This document shows, in pieces, positions 36,301-44,601 of a stretch of DNA of 64,000 nucleotides (within the stretch, counting starts at the first letter, position 1; the number at the start of each line of letters is the position of its first letter). This DNA comes from Burkholderia glumae LMG 2196 = ATCC 33617 (GTDB lineage Bacteria; Pseudomonadota; Gammaproteobacteria; Burkholderiales; Burkholderiaceae): NCBI RefSeq assembly GCF_000960995.1, contig NZ_CP009434.1:2294001-2358000 (forward strand). Direction: 5' to 3'. Made by a program: the position numbers and the translations under genes. Under the pieces are notes generated by a model. The model saw only the letters and a program-made list of their open reading frames with translations. It searched no databases and was not told the origin of the DNA.

Positions 36301-39250
36301 CGGCGCAGCCCTTCACGTCCTCGGGCGTGCCGGCGCACAGCACCAGGCCGCCGCCGTCGCCGCCCTCGGGGCCGAGGTCGATCAGCCAGTCGGCGGCACG
36401 GATCACGTCGAGGTTGTGCTCGATCACGACGAGCGAATGGCCGCCCGCGAGCAGCTTGCCGAACGCCTGCATCAGCTTGGCGATGTCGTCGAAGTGCAGC
36501 CCGGTGGTGGGCTCGTCGAACATGAACAGGCGGGCGTGGCGGGCCGCCTTCGCGGCGCCGTGGCGCCCGCCGCTGCGCACCGCCGCCGCCGATTCGGCGA
36601 GGAAGCCCGCCAGCTTCAGGCGCTGCGCCTCGCCGCCCGACAGCGTCGGCACCGGCTGGCCCAGCTTCACGTATTCGAGCCCGACGTCGACGATCGGCTG
36701 CAGCACGCGCAGCACCTCCTCGTCGGCCGCGAAGCACGACACGGCCTCGCTGACGGTCAGCTCGAGCACGTCGGCCACGCTCAGCGCGCGGCCCGCGCGC
36801 TCGATGCGCACCTCCAGGATCTCGTCGCGATAGCGCCGGCCGTCGCAGTCCGGGCAGCGCAGGTAGACGTCGCTCAGGAACTGCATCTCGATGTGCTCGA
36901 AGCCGGAGCCGCCGCAGGTCGGGCAGCGGCCCTCGCCGGTGTTGAAGCTGAACATGCCGGCGCCGTAGCCGCGCTGCAGCGCGAGCGGCGCCTTCGCGAA
37001 CAGCTTGCGGATCTCGTCGAACGCGCCCACGTAGCTGGCCGGGTTCGAGCGCGTGGTCTTGCCGATCGGCGATTGATCGACGAACACCACGTCGCTGACC
37101 TGCTCGGCCCCGCTCAGGCGCCGGAATGCGCCCGGCGACTCGGTGGCCTTGCCGAGCTGGCGCGCCATGGCCGGATACAGCACGTCCTGCAGCAGCGTCG
37201 ATTTGCCGGAACCGGACACGCCGGTCAGGCACACCAGCCGCTGCAGCGGAATCTCCACCGTGACGTCGCGCAGGTTGTGCTCGCTGGCGCCTTCCAGCAC
37301 GATGCGCGGCGTGGCCGCGTCCACCGGGCGGCGCTCCCAGCTCGATGCGTGCGCAACCTGCTTGCGGCCGCCCAGGTATTGGCCCGTCAGCGTATCGGCC
37401 AGGCGGATCTCGGCCGGCGTGCCGTCGTAGACGATCGCGCCGCCGCGCTCGCCCGGCCCCGGCCCCATGTCGATCAGCCGGTCGGCGGCGAGCATCACGG
37501 ACGGATCGTGCTCGACCACCACCAGCGTGTTGCCGGCGTCGCGCAGGCGCTGCATCGCCTCGACGATCCGGTTCAGGTCGCGCGGATGCAGCCCGATGCT
37601 GGGCTCGTCGAGCACGAACAGGGTCTTGGTCAGCGAGGTGCCGAGCGCCGTGGTCAGGTTGATGCGCTGCACCTCGCCGCCCGACAGCGTGCGGCTCTGG
37701 CGGTCGAGCGTCAGATAGCCGAGGCCCACGTCGCACAGATACTTCAGGCGCGTGCGCACCTCGGCGAGCAGCAGCTTCAGCGCGTCGTCGAGCAGCGCGC
37801 TCGGCAGCGTGAGCTCGTCGAAGAAGCGGCGGATGCGCTCGATCGGCATCAGCATCAGGTCGTGGACGGTCAGGCCCGGCAGCGCCTCGAGCTGCGCGCG
37901 GCTCCAGTCGACGCCGCGCGGCAGGAAGCGCGCGGCCGGGTCGAGCACGGCGTCGGCGTTCGCCTTGCTGCCGAGCCGCCACAGCAGCGACTCGGTCTTC
38001 AGCCGCGCGCCGCCGCACACCTCGCAAGGCGTGTAGCTGCGGTACTTCGAGAGCAGCACGCGGATGTGCATCTTGTAGGCCTTCGATTCGAGGTAAGCGA
38101 AGAAGCGCTTCACGCCGTACCACTGGCGCTGCCACTCGCCGTCCCAGTCGGGCGAGCCGTTGATGACCCAGTCGCGCTCGGCCTCGGTCAGCTCGGACCA
38201 CGGCGTGCCGCGCCGGATGCCGGCGCGCTCGGCGTAGCGCATCAGGTCGTCCTGGCATTCCTTCCACGCGGGCGTCTGCATCGGCTTGATCGCGCCGCCG
38301 CGCAGCGTCTTGCTCGCGTCGGGAATCACCAGGCCGAGATCGACGCCGATCACGCGGCCGAAGCCGCGGCAGGTATCGCAGGCGCCGTAGGCCGAATTGA
38401 ACGAGAACAGCGCGGCCTGCGGCTCCGCATAGCGCAGGTCGCTGTCGGGGCAATGCAGGCCGGTGGAGAAGCGCCAGACCGCGGGCCCGGCGCCCGCCGC
38501 CGCCTCGCTTGCCGCAGCTGCGTCCGCCGGCTCGGCTGCCGCGGCCAGCACATAGACGTCCACGCGCCCGCCGCCGCGCTTGAGCGAGGCCTCGATCGCC
38601 TCGATCACGCGCGCCTTGTCGGTGCGGTGCAGGCGGAAGCGGTCGGCCACCACGTCTAGCACCTGGCGCGTGCCGTCGGCCGCCGCCACCTCGCGCTGCG
38701 CCTGCACGCGCGTGTAGCCGCTCGCCGACAGCCACTGCTCGACTTCCGCGGGCGTCACGCGCTCGGGCAGCTCGACCGGAAACGTCACCACCAGCCGCGG
38801 GTCGTCCGCGGCGGTGCGCGCGGCCAGCTCCGCGTAGATCGTCTCGGGCGTGTCGTGCCGCACCGGCTGCGCGGTCCGGCGGTCGAACAGCTCGGCCGCA
38901 CGCGCGTACAGCAGCTTCAGGTGGTCGTTCAGCTCGGTCATGGTGCCGACCGTCGAACGCGAGCTGCGCACCGGATTGGTCTGGTCGATCGCGATCGCGG
39001 GCGGCACGCCGTCCACGCGGTCCACCTGCGGCCGGTCCATGCGGTCGAGGAACTGCCGCGCGTAGGCACTGAAGGTCTCGACATAGCGGCGCTGGCCCTC
39101 GGCATAGAGCGTGTCGAACACCAGGCTCGACTTGCCCGACCCGGACGGACCGGTCACGACGGTCATCTCGCCCGGGCGCAGGTCGAGATCGACGTTCTTG
39201 AGATTATGCTGGCGTGCTCCGCGAATGCGGATCAGATGGCTGGATGACAA
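33338..39250 (-). CDS. uvrA: Tandem (double-length) UvrA excinuclease subunit
   Basis: At 1970 residues this is about twice normal UvrA. Two complete UvrA units lie head to tail, giving four ABC ATPase halves. The Walker A motifs are GPSGSGKSS (about residue 34) and three copies of GVSGSGKST (near residues 685, 1090 and 1600). Four LSGGE signatures and zinc-binding CxxC pairs (such as CEVCGGARL, CPTCGGSG, CPDCHGTRL, CEVCHGQRF) are present. UvrA recognises bulky DNA damage and loads UvrB. The start reads TTG at 39250 (then TCATCCAGCCAT) behind GGACAGG; no ATG occurs before the conserved region. A LexA-type box lies 92 bp upstream. Similar long UvrAs are known in Burkholderia and Xanthomonas; a normal-length uvrA probably exists elsewhere. 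Confidence 0.92.
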   Translation of the reverse strand: MSSSHLIRIRGARQHNLKNVDLDLRPGEMTVVTGPSGSGKSSLVFDTLYAEGQRRYVETFSAYARQFLDRMDRPQVDRVDGVPPAIAIDQTNPVRSSRSTVGTMTELNDHLKLLYARAAELFDRRTAQPVRHDTPETIYAELAARTAADDPRLVVTFPVELPERVTPAEVEQWLSASGYTRVQAQREVAAADGTRQVLDVVADRFRLHRTDKARVIEAIEASLKRGGGRVDVYVLAAAAEPADAAAASEAAAGAGPAVWRFSTGLHCPDSDLRYAEPQAALFSFNSAYGACDTCRGFGRVIGVDLGLVIPDASKTLRGGAIKPMQTPAWKECQDDLMRYAERAGIRRGTPWSELTEAERDWVINGSPDWDGEWQRQWYGVKRFFAYLESKAYKMHIRVLLSKYRSYTPCEVCGGARLKTESLLWRLGSKANADAVLDPAARFLPRGVDWSRAQLEALPGLTVHDLMLMPIERIRRFFDELTLPSALLDDALKLLLAEVRTRLKYLCDVGLGYLTLDRQSRTLSGGEVQRINLTTALGTSLTKTLFVLDEPSIGLHPRDLNRIVEAMQRLRDAGNTLVVVEHDPSVMLAADRLIDMGPGPGERGGAIVYDGTPAEIRLADTLTGQYLGGRKQVAHASSWERRPVDAATPRIVLEGASEHNLRDVTVEIPLQRLVCLTGVSGSGKSTLLQDVLYPAMARQLGKATESPGAFRRLSGAEQVSDVVFVDQSPIGKTTRSNPASYVGAFDEIRKLFAKAPLALQRGYGAGMFSFNTGEGRCPTCGGSGFEHIEMQFLSDVYLRCPDCDGRRYRDEILEVRIERAGRALSVADVLELTVSEAVSCFAADEEVLRVLQPIVDVGLEYVKLGQPVPTLSGGEAQRLKLAGFLAESAAAVRSGGRHGAAKAARHARLFMFDEPTTGLHFDDIAKLMQAFGKLLAGGHSLVVIEHNLDVIRAADWLIDLGPEGGDGGGLVLCAGTPEDVKGCAGSHTGEALLQYERAIDLQAAEDGAHAGYGVPLQAKLSAMRARREVEGEDVVRIVNAREHNLKALDVDIPHGRFNVITGVSGSGKSTLAFDILFHEGQRRYLESLNAYARSIVQPAGRPEVDAVYGIPPTVAIEQRLSRGGRKSTVATTSEVWHFLRLLYVKLGLQHCIHDGTPVTSQSVESIAAQLLRDHRGQHVGLLAPLVVNRKGVYTDLAKWAKARGSTHLRVDGAFVPVEPWPKLDRFREHTIELPVADLVVSPDSEAELRRRLDETLELGKGVMHLLAPLDGLQRALAEGRPSAAIGAVKVLSVKRACPACGTSYPELDPRMFSYNSKHGWCTTCVGTGLALTREQRAAYDDTVLGGDDRGREQTLPSDEQEPEGVGSEPCPDCHGTRLNPTARAVRFDAHPIVEVAQWTVSDTRCWIDGLRLDGRDAQIARDIVSEIGSRLAFLEEVGLGYLSLDRAAPSLSGGEAQRIRLAAQLGSNLQGVCYVLDEPTIGLHPRDNRILLDALRKLGDKGNTLVVVEHDEDTIRRADHVIDIGPGAGKRGGTLVAQGGVAELAAQPASLTGRFLAQPIVHPLQPRRAVNPPDARRGEATPAHWLTVHGGRLHNLRDVTVGIPLARLVAVTGVSGSGKSTLARDVLMANLLDAVGRSVLSSPATRRARKAAQQDAPAANRRASVLARSAPRPALDVTHAWQGCESISGWQAIDRVLEVDQTPIGKTPRSCPATYIGVWDTIRKLFADTLEARARGYTASRFSFNTGNGRCPACEGQGVRTIGMSFLPDVKVPCEVCHGQRFNPETLAVTWRGRNIGEVLTMEIDEAVAFFSALSNIAHPLQLMQDVGLGYLTLGQPSPTLSGGEAQRIKLVTELSKVRDDVTRRGQKAPHTLYVLDEPTVGLHMADVAKLIRVLHRLVDGGHSVVVIEHDLDVIAEADWIIDLGPEGGVGGGTIVAAAPPEALARVSASHTGQALAPVLARAAGGAQAAD

Positions 39251-39341
39251 TTGGCCTGTCCGTAGGAATGGGTTGACCGGTGTTCACGAGGCCGCGCGGC
39301 TCGACGGGGCGGGAACGGCGCGAGATGCGACGGCTACTATA

Positions 39342-39357
39342 CTGTATATTCATACAG
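39342..39357. promoter_or_regulatory. LexA (SOS) box upstream of the tandem uvrA
   Basis: The sequence CTGTATATTCATACAG has the perfect CTGT-N8-ACAG arms of the gamma/beta-proteobacterial LexA box and differs from CTGTATATATATACAG at two central positions. It lies 92 bp before the uvrA start and inside the gap behind the MerR gene. SOS induction of this uvrA is therefore likely. Confidence 0.85.
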
Positions 39358-39401
39358 CTTGCTGGCGGGGCTTCGCACCGGGGCGGCGGCCGCGGCGCGC
39401 C

Positions 39402-39788
39402 TCACTCGACGGGCGGCACCGCGCCTTCCGACAGGGTCCGGATCAGCCGCGCCCGGCGCCGTTCGAGATCGGCGATCTGGCGCTCGATGGCCGCGAGGCG
39501 GCGGCGCTGCGCCTCGCTGGTCTGCTCGCAGGAGCGTGCGCCCTCGAGCAGCAGCATGCAGTCCGGAAAGCCGCGAATGTCCTCGATGGTGAAGCCGGTG
39601 GCGATCATGCGCTGGATCTGCGCGACCTGCGTGACGGCCTGGGCGGGAAACATCCGATAGCCGTTGTCGGCGCGCACCGAGGCGAGCAGGCCGTGCCCGT
39701 CGTAGTGCCGGATCGAGCGCACGCTCGCGCCGGTGCGGCGCGCCAGTTCGCCGATCGTCAGCCGCTCGGGAGCAGGCATCGTGTTCAT
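39402..39788 (-). CDS. MerR-family transcriptional regulator
   Basis: This 128-residue protein has the MerR winged-helix domain (LTIGELARRTGASVRSIRHYD at residues 10-30, then GYRMFPAQAVTQVAQIQRM). A C-terminal coiled-coil helix (about 75-120, RRRLAAIERQIADLERRRARL) follows. One cysteine pair region (CMLLLEGARSCE) could sense a metal or redox signal, but no known metal-binding signature is clear. The start at ATG 39788 is near a second in-frame ATG (39779). It is divergent from the alpha/beta hydrolase, whose promoter holds a dyad, so it probably controls that gene. Confidence 0.88.
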   Translation of the reverse strand: MNTMPAPERLTIGELARRTGASVRSIRHYDGHGLLASVRADNGYRMFPAQAVTQVAQIQRMIATGFTIEDIRGFPDCMLLLEGARSCEQTSEAQRRRLAAIERQIADLERRRARLIRTLSEGAVPPVE

Positions 39789-39812
39789 GCCGCGCAGGCT
39801 AGCACGATTCGC

Positions 39813-39843
39813 TTGACTCTGACATCGGTGTCAGGGTTCAGAG
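39813..39843 (+). promoter_or_regulatory. MerR-type promoter/dyad between the merR gene and the hydrolase
   Basis: TTGACT (39813-39818) is a good -35 box. Directly after it CTGACA-TCGG-TGTCAG (39819-39834) forms a perfect 6-bp inverted repeat in the spacer. The -10 region is weak (about TTCAGA, 39837-39842). A dyad within a lengthened spacer is the classic MerR arrangement. It points rightward to the hydrolase at 39875. Confidence 0.6.
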
Positions 39844-39874
39844 TGGCGGCTCCCCCGCTTTCCGAGGAACCGCC

Positions 39875-40795
39875 ATGTGGTCCCGTCTGCTCTCCCGCCT
39901 GCTGCCCCATCTGTTGATTGCCGGCGCCTGCGCCGGCCCGCTCCATGCCGCGAGCGCCGCGCCCGTCTTCTACACCGTCGTCTCCGCCGACGGCGTGAAG
40001 CTCGCGGTGCAGGAAAGCGGCAACCCCGAGGGCGCGCCGGTGATTTTCATCCACGGCCTGCTCGGCAGCCGCCTGGACTGGGACGCGCAGCGGCAAAGCC
40101 CGGCGCTGCGCCCCTACCGGCTCATCACCTACGACCTGCGCGGCCACGGCCGGTCCGGCCGGCCGTCCGGCGCCGCGCCCTATCACGACGGGCACCGCTG
40201 GGGCGACGACCTGGCGGCCGTGATCGCCGCCTCGCACGCGCGCAAGCCGGTGGTGGTGGGCTGGTCGCTCGGCGGCGTGGTGATCTCGAACTACCTGGCC
40301 GCGCATGGCGACGCTGGGATCGCCGGCGCCGTCTACGTGGACGGCGTGGTAGAGCTGACGGCGCAGCAGCTGGTCGCGCATCCGGGCGTCTATCGCGACA
40401 TGAACTCGCCGGACCTGAGAACGCATCTGGACGGCGAACGCGCGTTCCTCGGGCTGTGCTTCCACCATCGCCCCGCCGCCGACAGGTTCGAACGGCTGCT
40501 CGCCAACGCCGCGCTGGCCTCGTGGGACATGCAGCGCGAGATCCCCGCCATGACCGTGTTCGCGGCCGAGGGGCTCGGCCGGGCGCACGTGCCGCTGCTG
40601 TTTCTCGACGGCGGGCGCGACGCGCTGGTCGACGCGCCGGCCGCGCTGGCGCGCGCCCAAGCGCTGAATCCGCGCGTCGTCGCCAAGGTGTACGCCGATT
40701 CGGGCCATGCGCCGTTCATTGAGGAACCGGCACGCTTCAACCGCGAACTGGCCGCGTTCGTGAAGGCCGCGACCGCCGCGGCCGCGGGGCCATGA
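39875..40795 (+). CDS. Exported alpha/beta hydrolase
   Basis: This 306-residue protein starts with a Sec signal (MWSRLLSRLLPHLLIAGACA, cleavage after HAASAA or earlier). The alpha/beta-hydrolase core follows, with oxyanion loop IFIHGLLGS, DLRGHGRSGRP, nucleophile elbow GWSLGG (Ser at about residue 127), acid LDGGRD and histidine SGHAPF. The fold covers esterases, haloperoxidases and dehalogenases; the substrate is not evident. It is probably activated by the divergent MerR regulator. A broken relative follows at 40815. Confidence 0.82.
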   Translation: MWSRLLSRLLPHLLIAGACAGPLHAASAAPVFYTVVSADGVKLAVQESGNPEGAPVIFIHGLLGSRLDWDAQRQSPALRPYRLITYDLRGHGRSGRPSGAAPYHDGHRWGDDLAAVIAASHARKPVVVGWSLGGVVISNYLAAHGDAGIAGAVYVDGVVELTAQQLVAHPGVYRDMNSPDLRTHLDGERAFLGLCFHHRPAADRFERLLANAALASWDMQREIPAMTVFAAEGLGRAHVPLLFLDGGRDALVDAPAALARAQALNPRVVAKVYADSGHAPFIEEPARFNRELAAFVKAATAAAAGP

Positions 40796-40814
40796 CGCGC
40801 ACGCGGACAACACC

Positions 40815-41185
40815 GTGTGCCCCGACCTCACGCCGCAGGCCGCGCCGGACGCGTTCCCGGGCTTCGCCGCGCTCGACGCCTACCGCCGGGCGTTCCGCGA
40901 CCCGGCCGCGCGCCACGCGCTCTGCGAGGACTATCGCGCCGCCGCCGCGCAGGACCACGAGCACCAAGAGCACCACGCGCGCGACCGCGCGGCGGGCGCC
41001 GGCTGGCCTGCCCGCCGCTCGTGCTGTGGAGCGGGACCGGGCAAGGGGCGGCCGGGCCCGCGCCGCTCCAGGTCTGGTCGCGATGGGCGGCCCGCGCGGC
41101 GGGCGCCGGCCTGCCGGCCGGCCAGCTGCTGCCCGAGGACGCGCCGCATGCGGTACCGGCCGCGCTGCGCGCGTTCCTGCCCGGG
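40815..41185 (+). pseudogene. Remnant of a haloacetate-dehalogenase-like alpha/beta hydrolase
   Basis: Only about the last 120 residues of a haloacetate dehalogenase-like protein are visible, in two frames. 40815 to about 40990 reads FAALDAYRRAFRDPAARHAL and CEDYRA; about 40995-41185 reads RRLACPPLVLWSG and LPAGQLLPEDAPHAVPAALRAF one frame away. The N-terminal catalytic half is absent. It was therefore lost by 5' truncation plus at least one frameshift near 40990-41000. The family assignment is from memory of the FRDPAxRHAxCEDYRA pattern. Confidence 0.65.
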
Positions 41186-41287
41186 CCGTCCCGAGCCGCG
41201 CGGCATCCCGCATCGCGCGCGGCGCGCCGGCACGAAGCCGGGCAACGCTGCGGCTATAATCGGTGCGCCATCCAACCAGGACCTCGC

Positions 41288-41686
41288 ATGAAATCAGTGA
41301 TCGCTTTGCTCGCCGCTGGCGCCTTCGCCTCCACCGCGTTCGCCGCCAACCCGGTCGAGAAGCTGCCCTCGGGCGTGATCGTCGAGCAGTTGAAGGCCGG
41401 CACCGGCCCGCAGCCGAGCGCGAACGACGTGGTGCGCGTGAACTATCGCGGCACGCTCGCCAACGGCACCGAATTCGACAGCTCGGCGCAGCACGGCGGC
41501 CCCGCCACGTTCCCGCTCAACCAGGTGATCCCGTGCTGGACGCAGGGCGTGCAGAAGATGAAGGTGGGCGGCAAGGCGAAGCTGACCTGCCCGGCCGCGA
41601 CCGCCTACGGCAGCCGCGCCGTCGGCACGATCCCGCCGAACAGCGACCTGACCTTCGAGGTCGAACTGGTGGGCATCGGGCGGTAA
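41288..41686 (+). CDS. Exported FKBP-type peptidyl-prolyl isomerase
   Basis: This 132-residue protein has a Sec signal (MKSVIALLAAGAFASTAFA, cleavage before ANP) and one FKBP domain (residues about 25-131: VRVNYRGTLANGTEFDSS, PLNQVIPCWTQGVQKMKVGG, AYGSRAVGTIPPNSDLTFEVEL). It lacks a dimerisation arm, so it is a minimal periplasmic FKBP that catalyses proline isomerisation in folding proteins. AGGACC stands before ATG 41288. Its upstream region is the dehalogenase remnant, which may now contain its promoter. Confidence 0.9.
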   Translation: MKSVIALLAAGAFASTAFAANPVEKLPSGVIVEQLKAGTGPQPSANDVVRVNYRGTLANGTEFDSSAQHGGPATFPLNQVIPCWTQGVQKMKVGGKAKLTCPAATAYGSRAVGTIPPNSDLTFEVELVGIGR

Positions 41687-42173
41687 CGCCGCCAGCGGCG
41701 CGTGCCGGCCTGGCCGACCGCCGGGCCGGGCACGGTCGCGCGCGCGCCGGCACGTCCCCGTCAGCGGCCGGCGCCGGCACGGCAAGCACAACCGCTCGAC
41801 CGCACGCTCGCGAGACAGCCCGGCCGCGCGCCCACCCGCGTGGCGCGCAGCGATTCCGGCCCGGGCATCCGTTCGAGTGTCCGCTCGGGTCTCCCCTCAG
41901 GCATCCGCTCCGTCCTCCGTCCTCCGTTACCCGGCTTCGCCGAACGGCGCGCCACGGCGCACGCCGTGCCGCGTTCCGCCGGCCGGCCGTGCGCGCAAAC
42001 ATGGCGCGGCCGCGCCGGCGGCCCGGCCCTCGCCGGCGGTCATGCCGCCGCCGGGCCATCCGGCCGCGGCGTTTCCAGATCGTCAACGATCCGATTTATC
42101 ATGGCGCGTCCAAGCCGGCGCGCGAGCGGCCCTTGCCGCGCCCGCGCCGCGGTCGCTTCCCCTCTCCTTGCGT
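41687..42173. other. GC-rich intergenic region before the diguanylate cyclase
   Basis: These 487 bases show no supportable gene. A short hairpin CGCCG-CCAG-CGGCG follows the FKBP stop. Near the right end GATCGT-CA-ACGATC (42078-42091) is a perfect 6-bp dyad, just before TATCAT (42097-42102), a possible -10 box 72 bp upstream of the next start. Confidence 0.45.
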
Positions 42174-43976
42174 ATGCTGACAACCGACACCGGCGGGACC
42201 CAGGTCGCGCCAGCCGGCGGCCCGCCGGTGGATGCCGAATGCACCGCGCTGCTGCATCTGGCGCGCGCGCATTTCGGCAGCGCCACGGCGCTGATTGTGG
42301 TGCCGGCCGCCGGAGCGATGCCTCCGCTCGCCCATGTCGGCGCCTGGCCGATGCCGCTGCCGGCCGATCCGTTCGCGGCCGATCCGTTCGCGGCCGACGC
42401 CGGCCGCGCGCCCGGCGGTCGGGCGCCGGCCGTGCTGCCTCGCGAGGGCCAGGCCTGGCTGCCGCTGCCCACCGCTGCCGCCGCGCCGGCCCAGGCTCCC
42501 GGCTGCTATGCCGCCTGCGCGCTGCGAGGCCGCCACGGCGGCCACCTCGGCACGCTGCTGCTGCTCGACGCGGCGCCGCGCACGCTCGACGCCGCCCAGC
42601 ATGCGTTCCTCGCCCATCTGGCCAGCGCGGCCGGCCCGGCGCTGGAGCGGCTGCTGGCCAGCACCGCCGGCGTCGAGGCCGGCGCGCCGATCGCGCACGA
42701 CCTGGTCGCGCTGGCGCTGAAAGGCAGCGGCACCGGCATCTGGGATCGCGACGTGGCCGCGGGCGAGATCCGTTACTCGGCGGAATGGAAGGCGATACTC
42801 GGCTACGAGCCGCACGAGCTGAGCCACCGCATCGAGGACGCGGTCGAGCGCGTGCATCCCGACGATCGCGCCTATGTGCAGGCCGAGATGCGCACGCACC
42901 TCGAGGGCGGCTCGGACCGCTACGAGGTGGAGCACCGGATTCGCTGCAAGGACGGCAGCTACAAGTGGATCTGCAGCCGCGGCAAGGTGGTGAGCCGCGA
43001 TCTCGCGGGCCGCGCGCTGCGGATGGTCGGCGCCACCACCGACATCACCGCGCTGCGCGAGGCGGTCATGCGCCATCAGCAGACCATCGACCTGATCACG
43101 AACCTGACCGACGAGGTGGTCGGCCTGGTGTTCCAGTATCGCGAGACGGCGGACGGGCGGCGCTTCTTCAGCTACGCGAGCCGCGGCATCGAGCAGATCT
43201 ACGAGCTCGACGCCAAGGACGTGGCGACCAGCGCGGAGGCGGTCGATGCGCGCATCGATGCGCGCGATCTGGCGGCCTACCGGCGCTCGCTGCGCGAGTC
43301 GGCCGCGAACCTCAGCCCGTGGCGCCTCGAGTACCGCGTCTGGCTGCCGCGCCAGGGGCTGCGCTGGCGGCAGGGCGAGGCGCGGCCGCAACGGCTGCCC
43401 GAGGGCGGCACGCTGTGGCACGGCTTCATCACCGACGTGACCGAGCGCAAGCGGATCGAGACCGAGCTGCACGAGCTCGCCACCACCGACCATCTGACCG
43501 AACTCTCGAACCGGCGCGACTTCCTGGCCCGCAGCGAAGCGGAACTCGCGAGGCTGCGGCACGCCGGCCGCGGCGCGACCGCCGTGCTGATGCTCGACCT
43601 CGATCACTTCAAGTCGCTCAACGACCGCTGGGGTCATGCGCTCGGCGATCGCGCGCTGCGCCACTTCGCGCAGCTGCTGCGACAGGAGGCGCGCGGCAAC
43701 GACATCGTCGGGCGCATCGGCGGCGAGGAGTTCGCCGTGGTGCTGCCGGGCCTCGGCATCGACGCCGCGCTCGCCTTCGGGATGCGGCTGCAGCGGCGCA
43801 TGAGCACCTCGCCGCTGGCCCTGGACGATCGGCTGGTGGTGCTGACGGTCAGCATCGGCGTCGATCGGATGATCCCGACCGATCCCGGCGTCGACCAGGT
43901 GCTCACGCGCTGCGACAAGGCGCTCTATCTGGCCAAGGCGCGCGGGCGCAACCGCGTCGAGCTGTACGGCGAGTGA
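42174..43976 (+). CDS. GAF-PAS-PAS-GGDEF diguanylate cyclase
   Basis: This 600-residue cytoplasmic sensor has a GAF-like N-terminal domain (residues about 15-165), a PAS/PAC domain (about 170-300, GIWDRDVAAGEIRYSAEWKA, KDGSYKWICSRG) and a second PAS (about 305-425). The C-terminal GGDEF domain (about 430-600) has active-site GGEEF and, five residues before it, RGND, the product-inhibition I-site. It should make cyclic di-GMP. No membrane helix is seen. A 15-bp tandem duplication (42363-42392) repeats DPFAA in the GAF region. The start is the ATG at 42174 (MLTTDTGG); upstream reading is low-complexity. Confidence 0.88.
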   Translation: MLTTDTGGTQVAPAGGPPVDAECTALLHLARAHFGSATALIVVPAAGAMPPLAHVGAWPMPLPADPFAADPFAADAGRAPGGRAPAVLPREGQAWLPLPTAAAAPAQAPGCYAACALRGRHGGHLGTLLLLDAAPRTLDAAQHAFLAHLASAAGPALERLLASTAGVEAGAPIAHDLVALALKGSGTGIWDRDVAAGEIRYSAEWKAILGYEPHELSHRIEDAVERVHPDDRAYVQAEMRTHLEGGSDRYEVEHRIRCKDGSYKWICSRGKVVSRDLAGRALRMVGATTDITALREAVMRHQQTIDLITNLTDEVVGLVFQYRETADGRRFFSYASRGIEQIYELDAKDVATSAEAVDARIDARDLAAYRRSLRESAANLSPWRLEYRVWLPRQGLRWRQGEARPQRLPEGGTLWHGFITDVTERKRIETELHELATTDHLTELSNRRDFLARSEAELARLRHAGRGATAVLMLDLDHFKSLNDRWGHALGDRALRHFAQLLRQEARGNDIVGRIGGEEFAVVLPGLGIDAALAFGMRLQRRMSTSPLALDDRLVVLTVSIGVDRMIPTDPGVDQVLTRCDKALYLAKARGRNRVELYGE

Positions 43977-44314
43977 GGCGCCCCCGCGCGTGCCGATCGC
44001 GCCGGTCTCGGCCCGGGCCGGCGCGCGCGGGGAGCCGCGGGCGCGCGCCGGCGCGTCATGTCCTGGCCGGCATCGCCGAGCGGTGCGCGGTCCGCCGCGC
44101 TGCGATTCCCATCGCAGCGCCTGACTCGATCGCCACGCCGCAGACCGTGAGCACGGCCGCCCGCGCCCTCGGTACGCGGCGATTCCTGCTGTCGTGATGT
44201 TCCGGCCCGCCGCCCCGGCTCTCGGTGCGCGGCGGGCCGGGGCTGTCGTCCGACCACTGCGCCCGGCCCTTGCCGGCAAGGGCGACATTCGCGGAAAGAC
44301 GTGAATTCGATATC

Positions 44315-44329
44315 AGACATCGTATGTCT
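44315..44329. promoter_or_regulatory. Palindromic operator candidate AGACATCGTATGTCT
   Basis: The arms AGACAT and ATGTCT are exact reverse complements around CGT. The core GACATCGTATGTC matches the pattern G(A/T)CATCGTATG(A/T)C shared with three other sites in the window. It lies 273 bp before the polygalacturonase start. Confidence 0.65.
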
Positions 44330-44526
44330 TTTCGGCCAATGACGCCGCCCTTCGCCATATGGCCGGCCACCCCGCCCCGGCGCACGCGGCCGCAACGGAC
44401 ACCCCAAGCACGGGCAATCACCGCCAATCTTCGCCAGTCGGATCGAGTTCGGCGGCACCGCGGACGCACCGCCCTAGGGAAGACACGGACGGGACACATC
44501 AGGCGCTGCCGGCGTATCATCATCAT

Positions 44527-44539
44527 GTCATCGTATGAC
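44527..44539. promoter_or_regulatory. Palindromic operator candidate GTCATCGTATGAC
   Basis: The 5-bp arms GTCAT and ATGAC are perfect reverse complements around CGT. The site lies 62 bp before the start of the GH28 gene at 44602, a position suited to repression at the promoter. Confidence 0.7.
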
Positions 44540-44601
44540 GTAAGACCGTTGCCCAGCCGCACATTTTTTATCGACAAGACCAAGACAGGACGGAGACCAC
44601 A

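Larger units (their letters stand above)
43977..44601. other. Regulatory region of the first polygalacturonase gene
   Basis: These 625 bases hold no convincing gene. Two copies of a CATCGTATG-centred palindrome are present (44315-44329 and 44527-44539). The AT-richer stretch 44509-44580 (GTATCATCATCATGTCATCGTATG) is a likely promoter zone. A small open frame at 44225-44605 is Arg-rich and has no ribosome site. Confidence 0.55.

Noticed and set aside
33281..38659. Long plus-strand frame across uvrA
   Set aside because: Low-complexity Ala/Arg/His translation opposite an unmistakable tandem UvrA.
42363..42392. 15-bp direct repeat in the diguanylate cyclase gene
   Set aside because: A simple in-frame duplication (DPFAA twice) in a variable part of the GAF region; no sign of function.
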